Positions 5,847 to 5,853 of a DNA stretch of 5,853 nucleotides are shown here, piece by piece; the first letter of the stretch is position 1; every line of letters starts with the position of its first letter. The notes below the pieces were generated by a model. That model was given only the letters and a program-made list of their open reading frames with translations, was not told the DNA's origin and ran no database searches. The position numbers and the translations under genes are program-made. The DNA comes from an uncultured Gemella sp. (GTDB lineage Bacteria; Bacillota; Bacilli; Staphylococcales; Gemellaceae), in assembly GCA_947254465.1 (NCBI GenBank), contig CAMYEU010000112.1:1-5853 (forward strand), given 5' to 3'.

Positions 5847-5853
5847 AAACAGG

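Noticed and set aside
5710..5853. Purine riboswitch upstream of guaD
   Set aside because: The predicted leader is only about 23 nt and none of the conserved purine aptamer core is visible; protein-binding boxes explain the region better.

Overview
The window looks like an AT-rich Firmicutes chromosome fragment. It carries an LPXTG cell-wall protein with Rib-like domains, a LuxS synthase, and a guanine deaminase plus nucleobase permease operon behind PurBox-like sites. Strong AGGAG ribosome sites and U-tailed hairpin terminators fit this. My best guess at genus is Gemella or a close relative; it rests on protein style and base composition only and is not verified.

The first 44 bases are not genomic. 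They match, in order, the end of the Illumina P5 oligo, an 8-base i5 index, the Nextera read-1 adapter and the Tn5 mosaic end. Genomic sequence starts at base 45, inside a gene, so the contig begins at a library fragment end and the apparent ATG at 28 is an adapter artefact.

Layout: 46-2367 (+) is the 3' part of a large surface protein. It has the nucleophile-elbow half of an alpha/beta hydrolase (lipase-like) domain, two Rib-like domains, eight and a half acidic 17-residue repeats, a beta-rich C-terminal domain and an LPKTG sorting signal. A 16-bp stem (2373-2410) serves as a shared terminator for this gene and the convergent luxS (2415-2885, -). luxS has its own promoter, overlapped by a perfect 19-base palindrome. 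Upstream on the minus strand are an NCS2 nucleobase permease (3000-4313), which ends in its own terminator (2964-2995), and guanine deaminase guaD (4348-5709). guaD and the permease are 34 nt apart with no terminator between, so they form an operon.

The guaD promoter is near-consensus (TTGACA, 17 bp, extended TATATT). Three copies of ACGAACNTT lie within about 90 bp around and upstream of it, which points to PurR-type control of purine uptake and salvage: the permease brings in a base and GuaD converts guanine to xanthine and ammonia. I see no mobile element, tRNA, rRNA or CRISPR array. The items most worth a second look are the three-box PurR-like control region, the recent three-unit duplication in the surface-protein repeats, the palindrome at the luxS promoter, and the adapter at the contig start.
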